In this document: positions 62,991 through 64,000 of the stretch, in pieces | Layout of the letters: every line of letters starts with the position of its first letter | Numbering within the stretch: position 1 is the stretch's first letter | Source of the DNA: Oxytricha trifallax | Taxonomy: Eukaryota; Ciliophora; Spirotrichea; Sporadotrichida; Oxytrichidae | DNA length: 64,000 nucleotides | Direction: 5' to 3' | Assembly: GCA_000711775.1 (NCBI GenBank) | Contig: ARYC01003567.1 | Coordinates: forward strand, 1-64,000 | Notes under the pieces: generated by a model | Told to the model about the DNA's origin: nothing | Database searches by the model: none | Seen by the model: only the letters and a program-made list of their open reading frames with translations | Translations under genes and position numbers: made by a program

Positions 62991-64000
62991 GATGCTAAGA
63001 ATCGCTGTTCATTCTTATTAATGAATAGCTAGTATTAAAAATTTAACTGATAGTATCAATTTAAATTAGTGTAATATGAAATTAAAATCGGTTATTGAGA
63101 ATTAAAATTAAAATTATAAATTCTTGATTGCGCAAATATATAAATCATCCAGAATAGGAGTGGAATTGTTACATCACGACTCATACGATTCAAAATCAAT
63201 GATTCGACATATCAGAATATGCGTTGCATACTCATCTACTCATTTATATTAATGGATTGACTTGAATCACACATTATAGTAATTTTGGGTTTTATCGAAT
63301 TTTTAAATAGATTTTGAAAAAGTCAATTTCTCGATAAAACCCAAAATTACTATAATGTGTGATTCAAGTCAATCCATTAATATAAATGAGTAGATGAGTA
63401 TGCAACGCATATTCTGATATGTCGAATCATTGATTTTGAATCGTATGAGTCGTGATGTAACAATTCCACTCCTATTCTGGATGATTTATATATTTGCGCA
63501 ATCAAGAATTTATAATTTTAATTTTAATTCTCAATAACCGATTTTAATTTCATATTACACTAATTTAAATTGATACTATCAGTTAAATTTTTAATACTAG
63601 CTATTCATTAATAAGAATGAACAGCGATTCTTAGCATCAGGTAATTGACAAGGCCGGTGATGTTGAAGATAGAGAAATCTTAGACGCCCCCCACCCCCAC
63701 TCCCTGGCGCAGCAAGGAGTGGGTGGGGGATCTTCGCAGCACACAGCGGGCTCATTCTTCCAAAGCAGCTTTGGTAATGGTGTCACTCATGGCTATCCAA
63801 TCAAGAACCTTTGCGTTGTTAGGAGTAAAGTAAGTATAACTATCGAAGATATCAATCAATCTTTAACTATTCCACCTCTTATCTATCTTCTTAGCACTCA
63901 TTAGTTCCATTCACTCATTCTATATGATTGTAATTATCAGTGCTAGATTAGAACTTACTTATTTTGGATGTCTAGATCAAGTGCAATCTATTCAGGGCAA
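62629..64000. repeat. Perfect palindrome, arms at least 670 bp, open at the window edge
   Basis: 62629-63298 is the exact reverse complement of 63331-64000, with no gaps (paired positions always sum to 126629), around a 32-bp centre. The right arm is cut by the window edge, so the true length is larger. Arms carry the transposase gene 5' region and a G/C-rich hairpin (CCCCCACCCACTCC with its near complement, 62897-62942 and 63687-63732). Confidence 0.92.
63639..64000 (+). CDS. IS630/Tc1-mariner-type transposase, right arm copy, partial
   Basis: Exact mirror of the left-arm transposase 5' region, read on the plus strand (same HTAGSFFQSSFGNGVTHGYP and following residues). It reaches SAIYSGQG and is cut at the window end before the LNPIE block. 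It diverges head-to-head from the left copy, with the palindrome centre between the two. Confidence 0.6.

Noticed and set aside
1-64000. rRNA genes, tRNA genes, telomeric repeats
   Set aside because: I saw no conserved rRNA blocks, no foldable tRNA and no tandem C/A or G/T telomere repeats on either strand, but a covariance-model search was not possible.

Overview
This is an AT-rich (roughly three-quarters A+T by eye), gene-poor stretch of a ciliate nuclear genome. TAA and TAG occur repeatedly inside obviously coding frames and are read as glutamine. Several long frames also contain single in-frame TGA codons flanked on both sides by coding sequence, best read as tryptophan, while TGA also ends frames. 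That combination matches the karyorelict-type ambiguous code (NCBI table 27; Loxodes-like) or a Condylostoma-like code better than the Tetrahymena/Paramecium code. Introns are GT-AG, AT-rich and about 65-400 bp. Because most stop codons are sense here, a standard-code ORF scan mostly reports exon scraps or shadows.

Layout: 0-4.6 kb, two minus-strand multi-exon genes, a large beta-rich probably extracellular protein running off the left edge and a voltage-gated Ca2+/Na+-type channel of which only repeat domain I is present. 5.3-5.7 kb, an EF-hand-like gene fragment. 10.7-12.3 kb and 38.8-40.3 kb, two members of an acidic-then-basic ORF family sharing a 3' motif and a (TTA)n tail, probably ORF-only retroposons. 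13.6-20.1 kb and 45.8-47.3 kb, decayed non-LTR-retrotransposon-like coding tracts (an APE-endonuclease-like GDFN motif is visible near 13.8 kb). 22.8-31.4 kb, a repeat block with 609-bp tandem repeats inside a 181-bp satellite, flanked by a duplicated ~270-bp segment and a 198-bp repeat array, the latter split by a 3593-bp Merlin-class DNA transposon with an 8-bp target duplication.

Scattered through the window are palindromic miniature elements: five copies of a TA-flanked family (two subfamilies), a 656-bp perfect foldback with an 8-bp target duplication and Merlin-like ends, a 1.18-kb palindrome with C-rich ends, and several smaller inverted repeats. 54.7-56.9 kb holds the clearest intact host-type gene (minus strand, unknown function, several exons, two or more in-frame TGA). 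The right end, from 62.6 kb, is one arm pair of a perfect palindrome carrying an IS630/Tc1-like transposase gene in both orientations, and it runs off the window.

Coding frames often change phase within a gene, several times at A-runs. Some of these breaks are probably base-calling or assembly indels rather than true pseudogene mutations. All calls were made by reading the sequence; no database search was possible.
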